Source of the DNA: JAVBLG01 sp031553655
Lineage (GTDB): Bacteria; Desulfobacterota; Desulfovibrionia; Desulfovibrionales; Desulfovibrionaceae
Direction: 5' to 3'
Assembly: GCA_031553655.1 (NCBI GenBank)
Contig: JAVBLG010000081.1
Coordinates: forward strand, 1 to 25,097
DNA length: 25,097 nt
Part shown: positions 1 to 7,876 of the stretch, one piece after another
Layout: every line of letters begins with the position of its first letter
Numbering within the stretch: position 1 is the stretch's first letter
The notes under the pieces: model-generated
What the model was told of the DNA's origin: nothing
The model's database searches: none
What the model saw: the letters and a program-made list of their open reading frames with translations, nothing else
Translations under genes and position numbers: made by a program

Positions 1-138
1 CCGCCCCCATGGTGCTTCACCTTCCCGCGGGCGCCCCCCACGGCTTGGCCGCCGCGCTGGCTTGGACAACGCCGGGGGGTAAATATGGGGGCAGGGGTCG
101 TGCACCATTTTCAAAAGGGTTCCACCCCCCTTCCCCCA
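1..138. other. Low-complexity contig edge, no gene
   Basis: This stretch is rich in C and G homopolymers (several runs of 5-6 C or G), and I see no coding potential beyond the end of the neighbouring glycosyltransferase gene. It contains TTTTCAAAAGGG followed by C-rich runs. A G-rich counterpart lies at the other end of the window. I infer that the assembly broke inside a dispersed G/C-rich intergenic repeat, or that base quality is poor here. The last residues of the gene ending at 139 may therefore be wrong. Confidence 0.6.
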
Positions 139-969
139 TTATTTCCCCCCGTGCTTTGACCTAGCCAGCGCGGCGCACATGCCTTGGGGCGCGCCCGCGA
201 TAAGGTCACGCACGATGGGCGCGTACAGGGCGGCCTTGAGGTCTTGTACTGTTCCGTGTGGCGGGTTCAATTTTTCGGGAATATGGTGCTTACGCGTGGA
301 ATCGGCCATGCCTCTGTTCAGCTTGGCATAGTAATCCTGGGTGGAACGGTAGTAGTAGTGGTTTATTTGCAGTCTGCTCCAGTCGGGAGTGAGGGAAAAC
401 GGCCCTACAAGCGGCCTTTCCGCCGTGTCTACAGCGTGTTCCCCTGGTTTGAACACGCCGAGATGCGGATTGTACATATTACGGATGCGGCCCGGTTGGG
501 CAAAGAGTTTCACATGGCGGCTGCGATCTTTGAGTTCGGGCATGGCCATGGTGTAATTTTCTATTTGCAGACCCTGTGGGCGTGTTTTGTGCCCTGAAGA
601 ACCGAAGATGAGCCAATTTCCCCCAAGGCCCGCGTGGCGTTCATAGCTTTTCAGAAGAAGACGCAGGTCGCTTTCCGCCACAGGCAGAGCAAATTCATCC
701 ATATCGATAAATCCCAGCCAGAAAAATTCATGCCCAAACGTTTCCAGGCAATGATTGTAGCAAGGCATTTGTAGGGCTTTTCCATCGGCGGCCAGCACCC
801 GGATGTATCCAGGGCTGAGCATGTGACGCAGAGTTTCTTTTACCGGCTGTGCGCTGCCATTATCGTATATGACAAAGGATTCCACACCCATCAGAGTGTG
901 AAAAGCAATCCACTCCTCCAGAAACGGAGTTTCGTCCTTAACAATACAACAAAGGCCGAGATAGTGCAT
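139..969 (-). CDS. Glycosyltransferase family 92/GT2-like, downstream tandem copy
   Basis: This is a 276-residue protein of the Glyco_tranf_2_4/GT92 type, inferred to transfer a sugar from a nucleotide donor onto a surface glycan. It begins with a short beta strand and CIVKDE, typical of the fold, and carries the acidic donor/metal motif FIDMDEF near residues 87-93 (DxD = D89, D91). HYYYRSTQDYY near residue 205 is a family signature. It has no signal peptide or membrane segment, so it is probably cytoplasmic or peripheral. The ATG at 969 is chosen because it aligns with the start of the upstream paralogue and sits one base after that gene's stop. An in-frame start at 1032 would overlap the neighbour by ~60 bases. 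It is last in the purN-GT32-GT92-GT92 run. The C-terminus falls in the doubtful contig edge. Acceptor unknown. Confidence 0.82.
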   Translation of the reverse strand: MHYLGLCCIVKDETPFLEEWIAFHTLMGVESFVIYDNGSAQPVKETLRHMLSPGYIRVLAADGKALQMPCYNHCLETFGHEFFWLGFIDMDEFALPVAESDLRLLLKSYERHAGLGGNWLIFGSSGHKTRPQGLQIENYTMAMPELKDRSRHVKLFAQPGRIRNMYNPHLGVFKPGEHAVDTAERPLVGPFSLTPDWSRLQINHYYYRSTQDYYAKLNRGMADSTRKHHIPEKLNPPHGTVQDLKAALYAPIVRDLIAGAPQGMCAALARSKHGGK

Positions 970-970
970 T

Positions 971-1801
971 TTATGGAGTTTGGCGTCCGGCGCGGGCCAG
1001 GGCGGCGCAAGAGCCATTGGGCGCGTCGGCAATCAGGTCGCGCACTATTGGGGCGTAAAGGGCGGCACGGAGATCGCGTATGGTTCCGGGGGGAGGATCA
1101 AGTTTCGCGGGCATGTGGTGCCTGGTGCCGGTGGACCCTCTGACTCTGCTGAGTTTATTGAAATAATCCTGAGTGGAGCGGTAGTAATAATGGTTGAGTT
1201 GCGCCTTGTCCCACACCGGAGGAATGGAAAAAGGACCGTCAATGGGAATTTCGCTGGTGTTGACCGGCAGTTCACCATCCTTGAATTCGCCTATATGGGG
1301 GTTGGTCATGCCCAGAGTGCGTTTCGGCCGGGTAAAGAGCTTGACGTGGCGGTTCATGTCTTCACGTTCGGGCATAGCCATGGTGTAGTTTTCTATTTGC
1401 AGACCTTCCGGACGCGTTTTGTGGCCGGAGGTGCCGAAATTCATCTGGTTCAAGCCGAGGGCGGCGTGTTTTTCATAGCGCGACAGAAGAACTCGCAAAT
1501 CACCGTCACTTACCGGCAGGGCGAATTCGTCCATATCGATGAAACCCAGCCAGAAAAAATCTTTCCCGAACTCGTTCAGGCAGTGGTTGTAACAAGGAAC
1601 TTGTTGGGCTTTTCCCGGTATGCGAAACAGCTTTATATAGCCGGGCTCAATCATGCGCCCTATGGTTTCGGCCACGGGAACAGCACTGGCATTGTCATAT
1701 ATAATAAATGATTCCACGCCCATGAGAGTATGGAAAGCAATCCATTCTTCCAAAAACGGAGTTTCATCCTTTACGATGCAACAAAGGCCCAGATAGTGCA
1801 T
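971..1801 (-). CDS. Glycosyltransferase family 92/GT2-like, upstream tandem copy
   Basis: This 276-residue protein is a paralogue of the following gene. The two share nearly identical N-termini (MHYLGLCCIVKDETPFLEEW), the FIDMDEF DxD motif (residues 87-93), KTRP(E/Q)GLQIENYTMAMPE in the middle, and HYYYRSTQDY near residue 204. The family uses nucleotide sugars. The substrate here is unknown, but the neighbours suggest surface polysaccharide or glycolipid decoration. The ATG at 1801 is preceded by GAGGG overlapping the stop codon of the GT32 gene, so translation is probably coupled. No membrane segments are visible. The gene pair is an obvious tandem duplication, diverged at synonymous and some amino-acid positions, so it is not a recent assembly duplicate. 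Confidence 0.85.
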   Translation of the reverse strand: MHYLGLCCIVKDETPFLEEWIAFHTLMGVESFIIYDNASAVPVAETIGRMIEPGYIKLFRIPGKAQQVPCYNHCLNEFGKDFFWLGFIDMDEFALPVSDGDLRVLLSRYEKHAALGLNQMNFGTSGHKTRPEGLQIENYTMAMPEREDMNRHVKLFTRPKRTLGMTNPHIGEFKDGELPVNTSEIPIDGPFSIPPVWDKAQLNHYYYRSTQDYFNKLSRVRGSTGTRHHMPAKLDPPPGTIRDLRAALYAPIVRDLIADAPNGSCAALARAGRQTP

Positions 1802-1810
1802 ACCACACCC

Positions 1811-2626
1811 TCAGGAAATTATTACACTGTCCACAGCATTGGAATAATCGGGCACAGCCACATGTCTGAAGTCGGAACCGGGAAGGACAAGCTGCCCCGC
1901 GCCGTTGAATTCCACCCCGGCCTGGATGGTGAGCGGACCAAGGGCGGAGGCGCTTTCGCGCACGGATCTGGTGAACATGCCGCGCCCGGTAAAGGTTTGA
2001 ATGGCAGCTTTGGGGTTTCTGAACTCTCGATTTTTAAAAAATCCGTAATGCTCGCAAATGCTGTCGATTACGGTAGCTAAAATTGGATGACCGGGGGCAA
2101 ACCCCAGGCCCCATTGCAGCACGTATTTTTCCGGATGCTTTAAAAGAACGGCCACGTCCTGTTTTGGAAAAACGAGGCAGTCTTCGGAGTCAAAAGAAAT
2201 CAGGGCCGTAGCTTCCGGCCTGTGAATAGAGGCCAGGGGCGCGGAACAGCCTCGGCTGATGTCGAAATAATATCCTCCACGTTCGTGCAGCAGACAATAG
2301 CGAAAAATATCGGCGCGTATGGGACCGAACATGCAGCCTTTGAAAATTTCATATATTTTTTTGTCGCTCCAATGTTCCTCCATATAGCGATCAACATCGC
2401 TTTCCAAAAATAGGGTGAAGGACAAATCCGGGTTTAGATCGCGGAATTTTTCCATTGCCCGACGGTGGGTTTTGCCGAAATACTTGTTGTTCCAGGTTTG
2501 GTAAACAACAGGAGGAATGGCTTGTTTGCGGCTGTTTGCGGCTTCGCGGTTCTTCAATTCCTCCCAGGGCAGTTCCGTGAGCATGCGGTTGCGCTCTTTG
2601 GCTTCTCGGATCATCCTCTTAAACAT
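1811..2626 (-). CDS. GT32-type glycosyltransferase (DXD sugar-binding family)
   Basis: This 271-residue protein resembles the Gly_transf_sug/GT32 (OCH1-like) family. IPPVVYQTW at residues 37-45 is the family's opening motif, and the RADIFRYCLLHERGGYYFDIS block at residues 104-124 matches the R-x-D...GG-x-Y-x-D-x-D region. The second acid of the DxD is Ser here (D122-I-S124), which could weaken metal/UDP-sugar binding or shift it to another residue. The start at 2626 has an AGAGGAAGG ribosome site inside the end of purN, and one base separates the purN stop from this ATG. It therefore belongs to the same transcript as purN and the two GT92 genes. Substrate unknown; likely surface glycan assembly. 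Confidence 0.8.
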   Translation of the reverse strand: MFKRMIREAKERNRMLTELPWEELKNREAANSRKQAIPPVVYQTWNNKYFGKTHRRAMEKFRDLNPDLSFTLFLESDVDRYMEEHWSDKKIYEIFKGCMFGPIRADIFRYCLLHERGGYYFDISRGCSAPLASIHRPEATALISFDSEDCLVFPKQDVAVLLKHPEKYVLQWGLGFAPGHPILATVIDSICEHYGFFKNREFRNPKAAIQTFTGRGMFTRSVRESASALGPLTIQAGVEFNGAGQLVLPGSDFRHVAVPDYSNAVDSVIIS

Positions 2627-2627
2627 A

Positions 2628-3302
2628 TCAGAAGCCTTCCTCTAAAGGCGGCCACACCAGACTGCCAGCGTCGGGGGCAAGGGTCTGGCGGCTTCCGGGC
2701 AGGAGATGCACCTGGCGCTCAACGGTTTTAAGGCGTTTTTCAGCAAGCCATTGCAGAGCTTGGGGGTAGATGCGGTGTTCCAGTTTGTGGATGCGCATTT
2801 GCAGCGCTTCCAGGCTTTCCGCCGCATTGACCGGCACGGCGGCTTGAATGATTACCGGGCCGTTGTCCATAATTTCATCCACGAAATGTACAGTGCAGCC
2901 GGTTATCTTCACTCCCCACGCCTTGGCGTCGGCCGCGCCGGAAAGGCCGGGAAAGGCCGGCAGAAGGGCCGGGTGGATGTTGATTATTTTGCCGGCGAAG
3001 GCCGAGATAAATTCATTGCTGAGCAGCCGCATGTACCCGGCCAGAACCACAATTTCGGCTCCGGCCTTTTTTATTTCGGCAATCATAGCCCTGTCGAATT
3101 CCTCTCTCGAGGCATACTCCTTGTGATCCAGGCAAATGTGGGGCACTCCGGCCTTTTCGGCCCGTTCAAGAACTCTGGCCCCCGGCCTGTTGCAAAGCAC
3201 AAGCGCGGCTTCACAATCGAGCGTTCCGGCCTTGATGCGTTCAAAAAAGGCTTCGGCATTGGAGCCATTGCCCGAGGCCAAAATGGCAATTTTCAGAGAC
3301 AT
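2628..3302 (-). CDS. purN: Phosphoribosylglycinamide formyltransferase (GART)
   Basis: PurN transfers a formyl group from 10-formyl-tetrahydrofolate to GAR in the third step of purine synthesis, in the cytoplasm. The protein (224 aa) opens with IAILASGNGSNAEAF (phosphate-binding loop, residues 5-19). It has the catalytic N108-x-H110 in INIHPALLPAFPG and the conserved acid D146 in VDEIMDNGPVI. It is slightly longer than usual because of a C-terminal tail of ~20 residues. The ATG at 3302 is chosen because GNGSN then falls at the normal distance from the start and AGGA lies 9 bases upstream; an open frame to 3437 adds an unrelated leader. It heads the run that continues into three glycosyltransferases, an unusual partnership. 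purC, from the same pathway, is in this window but far away. Confidence 0.93.
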   Translation of the reverse strand: MSLKIAILASGNGSNAEAFFERIKAGTLDCEAALVLCNRPGARVLERAEKAGVPHICLDHKEYASREEFDRAMIAEIKKAGAEIVVLAGYMRLLSNEFISAFAGKIINIHPALLPAFPGLSGAADAKAWGVKITGCTVHFVDEIMDNGPVIIQAAVPVNAAESLEALQMRIHKLEHRIYPQALQWLAEKRLKTVERQVHLLPGSRQTLAPDAGSLVWPPLEEGF

Positions 3303-3363
3303 ATTCGATTTCCTACAAAATATGTATTGAAACAAGTTAAAATAGCAATCGAAGAACGGCCGG

Positions 3364-3945
3364 TCAAGGGCGCAGCAAAATGGACAGATGCTCTTCCAAA
3401 AAGCGCGGCATTTCATTGGTGGGGTTGAGCAAATCAAGATGTATGGCTCTTATTATGCCAGTCATGCTGGCGGCCAGCATGGCGGCCGTGTCTTCCGGCG
3501 GCAATGTTTTGTTGATGGTGCCGTCGACCTGGCCACGTTCGATTCCTATTTGGAATTGCTCTTGAAGGTGTTGGAAAATTTCCAGGCAATGGCGGCGGAC
3601 TTCGCCGGAAGCATCGCCGTAGCGGCTGGGCGCGTCGCAGAAAAGCAGATTGAATTCGGTATCGTTCTTTTTGGCAAAAACATAGCTGGCCTTGATCAGT
3701 GAAATGATCAATTCAAGCCCGGTTTCCGGGTTGCGTACTTCAAGATACTGCTTCACGTCAACAACGAGCTTGTTTTTTATGGCGATCAGAAGCTCCAGAA
3801 ATATATCGTCCTTGCTTTTGAAATACCTGAAAATAGTCCCCTCGGCCACATGGGCCTCGCGAGCCAGCAGGCTGGTGGAGGTATTGGCCAGGCCTCTCTT
3901 GGCGAAAAGCCTGGCCGCAGTATCAAGTATTATCTGTCTTTTCAT
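3364..3945 (-). CDS. TetR-family transcriptional regulator
   Basis: This 193-residue regulator has a TetR-type helix-turn-helix in residues ~3-48: ILDTAARLFAKRGL, then STSLLAREAHVAEGTIFRYFKSKDDIF. A variable all-helical ligand-binding domain follows (residues 60-193). It should be a dimeric repressor whose ligand is unknown. It lies 61 bases upstream of purN on the same strand. It may control itself and either purN or the nucleobase permease on the far side of the 180-base gap behind it. A good promoter sits only 6 bases before the ATG, so the message may be leaderless (see the promoter entry). No second copy of a convincing palindromic operator was seen. Confidence 0.88.
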   Translation of the reverse strand: MKRQIILDTAARLFAKRGLANTSTSLLAREAHVAEGTIFRYFKSKDDIFLELLIAIKNKLVVDVKQYLEVRNPETGLELIISLIKASYVFAKKNDTEFNLLFCDAPSRYGDASGEVRRHCLEIFQHLQEQFQIGIERGQVDGTINKTLPPEDTAAMLAASMTGIIRAIHLDLLNPTNEMPRFLEEHLSILLRP

Positions 3946-3951
3946 TGTACC

Positions 3952-3980
3952 AGTATAAAGTAAAACAAGTCTGGAATCAA
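3952..3980 (-). promoter_or_regulatory. Sigma-70 promoter for the TetR regulator
   Basis: On the minus strand, TTGATT (3980-3975) and TATACT (3957-3952) are separated by exactly 17 bases. The -10 ends 6 bases before the ATG at 3945, so transcription would start at or next to the start codon. This predicts a leaderless message, or that the real start codon is further in. No Shine-Dalgarno sequence is visible before the ATG. Confidence 0.5.
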
Positions 3981-4064
3981 ATAAACCTTTTCGACTATAG
4001 TATTTAAATTTTCAAAATTGCCCTTATTGTCCTTCGCAAAATATTCTTATAGTATTTCGCTTCT

Positions 4065-4127
4065 GACGACCCTACAAACGCACGGGCCGTCAGAGCATTT
4101 CGCTCATTTCATTCGCAAAACGCTCTA
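4065..4127. repeat. 63-bp intergenic repeat, copy 1
   Basis: These 63 bases recur at 24873-24935 with only two differences (61/63 identical). In the other copy, a first half can form a GACGGCCC/GGGCCGTC stem; here one base is changed, weakening it. The second half is bounded by AGAGC and GCTCT and forms an imperfect 12-bp stem. In this copy the repeat overlaps the TAG stop of the nucleobase permease (4125-4127), so it lies at the 3' end of that message and may act as a terminator or mRNA-stabilising structure. It resembles a REP-type dispersed element. Confidence 0.75.
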
Positions 4128-5489
4128 ATGCAAGCGCAGGGCAAAGTTGATCATAAAGCCCAGGCTGATGAGCCACATAACCCAGCTGACTTCCCTGTAT
4201 CTGCCCGAAACCAGCTTAAGCAGCACATAGCTTACAAAACCGAAGGCGAAGCCGTTGGCTATGCTGTATGTGAGGGGCATCATGATTATGGTAAGAAAGG
4301 CTGGTATGGCTTCGGTTATGTCGTCGAATTCAACATGGGTCACTTCAGCCATCATCAGGGTGCCCACTATAATTAGGGCGGGCGAGGTGGCAAAGCCGGG
4401 TACCAGTCCCACCAGAGGAGCGAAGAGCAGGGCGGCTATGAAAAGTACGGCCACGGTTATGGCGGTGAGGCCGGTTCTGCCGCCGGCGGCCACCCCGGCG
4501 GCGCTTTCCACATAGCTGGTCACGGTGGAGGTGCCGAAAACGGCGCTGGCCATGGTGCCTATGGCGTCGGTGGTAAGGGCGCGGTCGAGGTTTTCTATGG
4601 TACCGTCGTCTTTCATCAGCCCAGCCTTGCGGGTAAGGCCGATGAGCGTGCCCATATTGTCAAAAAGCTCCACCAGGGTGAAAGTGAAAACAATCGAGAA
4701 TATTCCGTACTTCAGTGCGCCGATGAAATCCATAGCCATGAAGGTTTCGGATATGCTGGGCACATTGGCGCTGAACACGCTGGATATGCCGGTAGGCCAG
4801 GCTGTGGCCCCGAAGATCATGCCCAGCACGGTGGTAAACAAAATGCCGAGCAGCAGCGCGCATTTGACATTCATGGCCATGAGCCCGCCGGTGAATATCA
4901 GCCCGAGTAGGGCAAGAAGCGGAGCGGGTTGGCCCAGTTTGAACTGGGTTGCCACCACATGGCCCGCTCCCACCAGGGTTGCCGGGTTGCTTATCACTAT
5001 TCCGGCGGTTTTAAGACCAACAAAGGCTATGAAAAGGCCTATGCCCACGCCGATAGCGCGTTTGAGGTTCATGGGCACGGCCTTGATAATGGCCTGCCGT
5101 ATGCCGCCGAGCGTCAGCAGCAGAAATACAATACCGGATATGAACACCGCGCCAAGGGCCGTTTGCCATGTGAGGCCCATGGCGAGCACCACTGTGTATG
5201 TGAAAAAAGCGTTTAGGCCCATGCCGGGGGCCACGGCCACGGGGAAGTTGGCCCACAGGCCCATGATGATTGTGCAGAAGGCCGCCGACCATATGGTGGC
5301 GGCAATAGCCGCTTCTTTGGGAATGCCCGCTTCGGCCAGGATGTTGGGATTGACGAAAATAATGTAACCAACGGCCACAAAAGTGGTCAGGCCTGCCAGC
5401 AGTTCCGTTTTTACATTTGTGCCTTTGCTTTCAAGCTTGAAAAGCTTTTCCAGCAAGCCGTTGGAATGTGCATGATTAAGGGTGCTCAT
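4125..5489 (-). CDS. NCS2-family purine nucleobase permease (AzgA/PbuG type)
   Basis: This 454-residue inner-membrane transporter has about 12-14 membrane segments, from ELLAGLTTFVAVGYIIFVNP near the N-terminus to the C-terminal VMWLISLGFMINFALRL. The motif FPVAVAPGMGLNAFFTY is characteristic of the AzgA-like branch of NCS2, which imports adenine, guanine or hypoxanthine with protons. The downstream half has the second family signature, GTSTVTSYVESAAGVAAGGRTGL. The open frame extends to 5624, but the ATG at 5489 gives the family's usual length and N-terminus, and a likely promoter lies between the two. It is downstream of creC on the same strand, separated by ~210 bases, so it is probably transcribed on its own. 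Together with codA it suggests nucleobase salvage. Exact base specificity cannot be read from sequence. Confidence 0.9.
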   Translation of the reverse strand: MSTLNHAHSNGLLEKLFKLESKGTNVKTELLAGLTTFVAVGYIIFVNPNILAEAGIPKEAAIAATIWSAAFCTIIMGLWANFPVAVAPGMGLNAFFTYTVVLAMGLTWQTALGAVFISGIVFLLLTLGGIRQAIIKAVPMNLKRAIGVGIGLFIAFVGLKTAGIVISNPATLVGAGHVVATQFKLGQPAPLLALLGLIFTGGLMAMNVKCALLLGILFTTVLGMIFGATAWPTGISSVFSANVPSISETFMAMDFIGALKYGIFSIVFTFTLVELFDNMGTLIGLTRKAGLMKDDGTIENLDRALTTDAIGTMASAVFGTSTVTSYVESAAGVAAGGRTGLTAITVAVLFIAALLFAPLVGLVPGFATSPALIIVGTLMMAEVTHVEFDDITEAIPAFLTIIMMPLTYSIANGFAFGFVSYVLLKLVSGRYREVSWVMWLISLGFMINFALRLH

Positions 5490-5606
5490 GGCGGAGTATC
5501 TCGTCTGGTTAGCTTTGCCGTCAATGCGGCCAGCGTAAAATGGAAGGGATCGTACACAACAATATTGCGCTTCGAATTTGGGCAGAGCAAGTAGCCTGCC
5601 AGATTT

Positions 5607-5635
5607 TTTATAATCGTAAAACAATGTTAGCGCAA
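5607..5635 (-). promoter_or_regulatory. Possible promoter of the nucleobase permease
   Basis: On the minus strand, TTGCGC (5635-5630), a 17-base spacer and TATAAA (5612-5607) precede the permease. The start site would be near 5600, leaving a leader of ~110 nt before the ATG at 5489. The leader has a short GGCAG/CTGCC hairpin, but I see no clear match to a purine riboswitch core. The -35 is weak. Confidence 0.3.
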
Positions 5636-5698
5636 TAATGGCGAAGAGGAGAGAGGTGGTGCCGGGCTTTTATTTGTACAACCTCGCCCAAGTGTCTG

Positions 5699-7129
5699 TT
5701 ATTCGGCGGACGAGGGCAGGGTAATAATCGCCTCAAGGCCGGGGCCGGCATCGCGCAGTATTATCCGTCCGCCGTGCAGGTTGGCTACTTCTTTAACAAA
5801 AGGCAGGCCAAGGCCGGTGCTTTTTTTTCCGGTGCCAGGCCGGGCCAGGGAAAAGAATTTGTCAAATACCTTGTCTTTGGCGAAATCCGGTATGCCGGAT
5901 CCCTGATCTCTTATGGAAAAAGCCACATGCCCGTCTTTTTCCGTGGCGCTTACAGTTATGGTTGATTCGGGCGGGGAGAAATCGGCGGCATTTGACAGCA
6001 AATTGCCGAATGCCTGGCGCAGCAGCAGTTCATCGCCTTCGATCACGGCGTTTTCGGGCACATTGGTATGCAGCGTTATTTTTTTGCCTTTAAGCGGGCA
6101 ATGCAGGGTTTGCCCCAACTCGCCGAACAAAGCGCGGGCTTTTACCGGCTTTTTGGTTATGGCGCGCACATTTTCCAGGCGCGACATTTGCAGCATTCTT
6201 TCCACCAGGCTTTGCAGCCTTTGCACTTCCGAGTCTATATTATCCAGAAACTTCACGCCCGGCCCCGGCGGCACATGGTCGCGCAGTATTTCACCCGCGC
6301 CTTTTATGCCGGTAAGCGGGCTTTTCATTTCGTGGGTCAAGGCCCTGACATAATCTTCGATATAATTTTTGCCTTCCAGGCTGGCGCGCATTTCGGCCAG
6401 GGCCGCGCCCATTTCGCGTATTTCGGCCGGTCCCAAATCCGGAGGAGTTTCCGGCGGCCCCTGTTTTATGGAGCGCATATAGGCGGTGAGCTTTTTGATG
6501 GGCCTGGTTATCCACATGGAAAGCAGCGCCGCCAGCCCAACGCAGATAACAGCCGTAAGCGCCAGAATGAAACGAAATTTTCTTTTGGCAATGTCTATGA
6601 ACAGCGAGACGCTGTTTTTGGGTTTGCCCACAGTAACCACCCCATACAGGGCGTTTTCGCGCATAATTGGCGCGGCAACGTAAATTGTGGTGGAGGTGGG
6701 ATCTTCCGGGTCCATTCTGGTGGAACGCGCGCCATAGCGGCCCCGCAAGGCCAGATAAACGTCGTTCCAACGCGAAAAGTCGCTGCCTGGCGCGTGGCGC
6801 GCTGTGGAGTCGTACAGTAGAATGCCTTTATTATCGGTTATATAGATATGTAAATTAACCCTCTGTTTTTCATGGTCGTAGATTTTGGCCGAAAAACTCC
6901 GCTGCCGCAGGGACGACATGGCCTTGTCCACATCGTCCAGCGTAAGGGCCGGTTGCTCCGCCCCCTGGGCCAGCATGGCCGCTACAAGTTCGGCCATGTC
7001 CACGGTGGACTCCTCCACGGCCTCCAGGTAGCGCGGGCGCACTTCATTAAGAATCATATATACCAGGAAAGAAAACGATACCGTGGTGAGCAGGGCGTAT
7101 ATGAGGACGATGCGTATCCCGATGCTCAT
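5699..7129 (-). CDS. creC: CreC-like sensor histidine kinase
   Basis: This 476-residue inner-membrane kinase has a first membrane segment at ~7-29, a periplasmic sensor domain (30-185), a second segment at ~186-207, and a HAMP region (208-255). The HisKA box is ALTHEMKSPLTGI with H266. The ATPase has an N box around N376-N380, DQGSGIP (408-414) and TGLGL (438-442). The periplasmic blocks SRWNDVYLALRGRYGARST and IYVAAPIM, and LEGKNYIEDYVRALTHE in the core, closely match Escherichia coli CreC as I recall it. The length (474 in E. coli) also fits, so this looks like a real orthologue rather than a generic kinase. Its ATG overlaps the creB stop (ATGA). No creD-like gene is present. In enterobacteria CreBC responds to metabolic state and cell-wall stress; the signal here is unknown. 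Confidence 0.88.
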   Translation of the reverse strand: MSIGIRIVLIYALLTTVSFSFLVYMILNEVRPRYLEAVEESTVDMAELVAAMLAQGAEQPALTLDDVDKAMSSLRQRSFSAKIYDHEKQRVNLHIYITDNKGILLYDSTARHAPGSDFSRWNDVYLALRGRYGARSTRMDPEDPTSTTIYVAAPIMRENALYGVVTVGKPKNSVSLFIDIAKRKFRFILALTAVICVGLAALLSMWITRPIKKLTAYMRSIKQGPPETPPDLGPAEIREMGAALAEMRASLEGKNYIEDYVRALTHEMKSPLTGIKGAGEILRDHVPPGPGVKFLDNIDSEVQRLQSLVERMLQMSRLENVRAITKKPVKARALFGELGQTLHCPLKGKKITLHTNVPENAVIEGDELLLRQAFGNLLSNAADFSPPESTITVSATEKDGHVAFSIRDQGSGIPDFAKDKVFDKFFSLARPGTGKKSTGLGLPFVKEVANLHGGRIILRDAGPGLEAIITLPSSAE

Positions 7130-7818
7130 AAATCATCCCTCAACGCATAGCCTGTTCCTCTGTGCGTGACTATGGGATCGGAATCGTCCACTTCGCGGCA
7201 TTTGGCGCGCAGAGATTTGATGTGCGCGTCAACCGTGCGGTCGAAACTGGGGCTGTCGTCGCCCCATACCGCGCGCATCAGCGTATCGCGTGAATAAACC
7301 CGCCCGGGGCTTGCGGCCAGCGTAACCAGCAGTTTGTATTCGTAGCGGGTTAATTCAAGTTTTTTGCCGTGGTAAACGGCCTGCATTTTTTCATGAATAA
7401 TGCGCAACTTTTCAGAAGGAACCTCCGCGCGGTCCATACGATCCATGCGTTCGGCCGGGGCGTAGCGGCGCAGCACGGTTTTTATTCTGGCTCCGAGTTC
7501 CCTTGGCGAAAAAGGCTTGGTCACATAATCGTCCCCGCCTATTTCAAGGCCCACTATTTTGTCTATTTCATCATCGCGGGCCGTGAGAAAAATTATGGGC
7601 ACCGAGGAAAACGATCTTATGCGCTTGCATAGTTCAAAGCCGCTGATGTCCGGCAGGCCCACGTCCAGCACCACCAGATCATGCCCGCCGCCCTTGAGGC
7701 TTTCAAGGGCGGGCAGGCCCAGATTGTGCCATTCGGCTTTATAGCTTTCGCGCTCCACGCAGTGAATCACGGTGTCGGCTATGGAGCGCTCGTCTTCAAT
7801 GATCATTATGTTTTTCAT
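7126..7818 (-). CDS. creB: CreB-like OmpR/PhoB-family response regulator
   Basis: This 230-residue regulator has a receiver domain (residues 1-120) with acidic pocket E8/D9, phospho-acceptor D52 in VVLDVGLPDISGFELC, T/S position in FLTARDDE and Lys in YVTKPFSPRE. A winged-helix DNA-binding domain follows (~135-228) with LTRYEYKLLVTLAASPGRVYSR, FDRTVDAHIKSLRAK and THRGTGYALR. The blocks DVGLPDISGFELC and GLEIGxDDYVxKPFSPRE match E. coli CreB closely. The ATG at 7818 is preferred over an in-frame ATG four codons earlier (7830), by comparison with the family. It is translationally coupled to creC. Such regulators bind direct repeats at 11-base period; a matching triple repeat lies upstream of the exosortase gene at 13855-13881. 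Confidence 0.88.
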   Translation of the reverse strand: MKNIMIIEDERSIADTVIHCVERESYKAEWHNLGLPALESLKGGGHDLVVLDVGLPDISGFELCKRIRSFSSVPIIFLTARDDEIDKIVGLEIGGDDYVTKPFSPRELGARIKTVLRRYAPAERMDRMDRAEVPSEKLRIIHEKMQAVYHGKKLELTRYEYKLLVTLAASPGRVYSRDTLMRAVWGDDSPSFDRTVDAHIKSLRAKCREVDDSDPIVTHRGTGYALRDDL

Positions 7819-7842
7819 GCGGTATACCATAGACAGTTTGTT

Positions 7843-7876
7843 GAATAAAATTCAGCTCGTGCCCTGGCGGGCTGAA
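7843..7876 (-). terminator. Possible terminator after the duplicated-domain secreted protein
   Basis: On the minus strand, TTCAGC (7876-7871) and GCTGAA (7856-7851) form a stem with a 14-base loop that can pair further with one mismatch, followed by TTTTATTC. It lies between the stop at 7976 and creB. It would separate creBC from the genes upstream. The stem is short, so this is moderate evidence. Confidence 0.4.

Noticed and set aside
4525..5367. Long plus-strand open frame (280 codons) opposite the nucleobase permease
   Set aside because: It is a shadow of the permease: the translation is low-complexity (rich in Met, Pro, Ala, Ser), has no ribosome site and no recognisable motif.
5490..5698. 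Purine riboswitch ahead of the nucleobase permease
   Set aside because: I looked for the purine-aptamer core and its conserved loop sequences and did not find them; only a short GGCAG/CTGCC hairpin is present.
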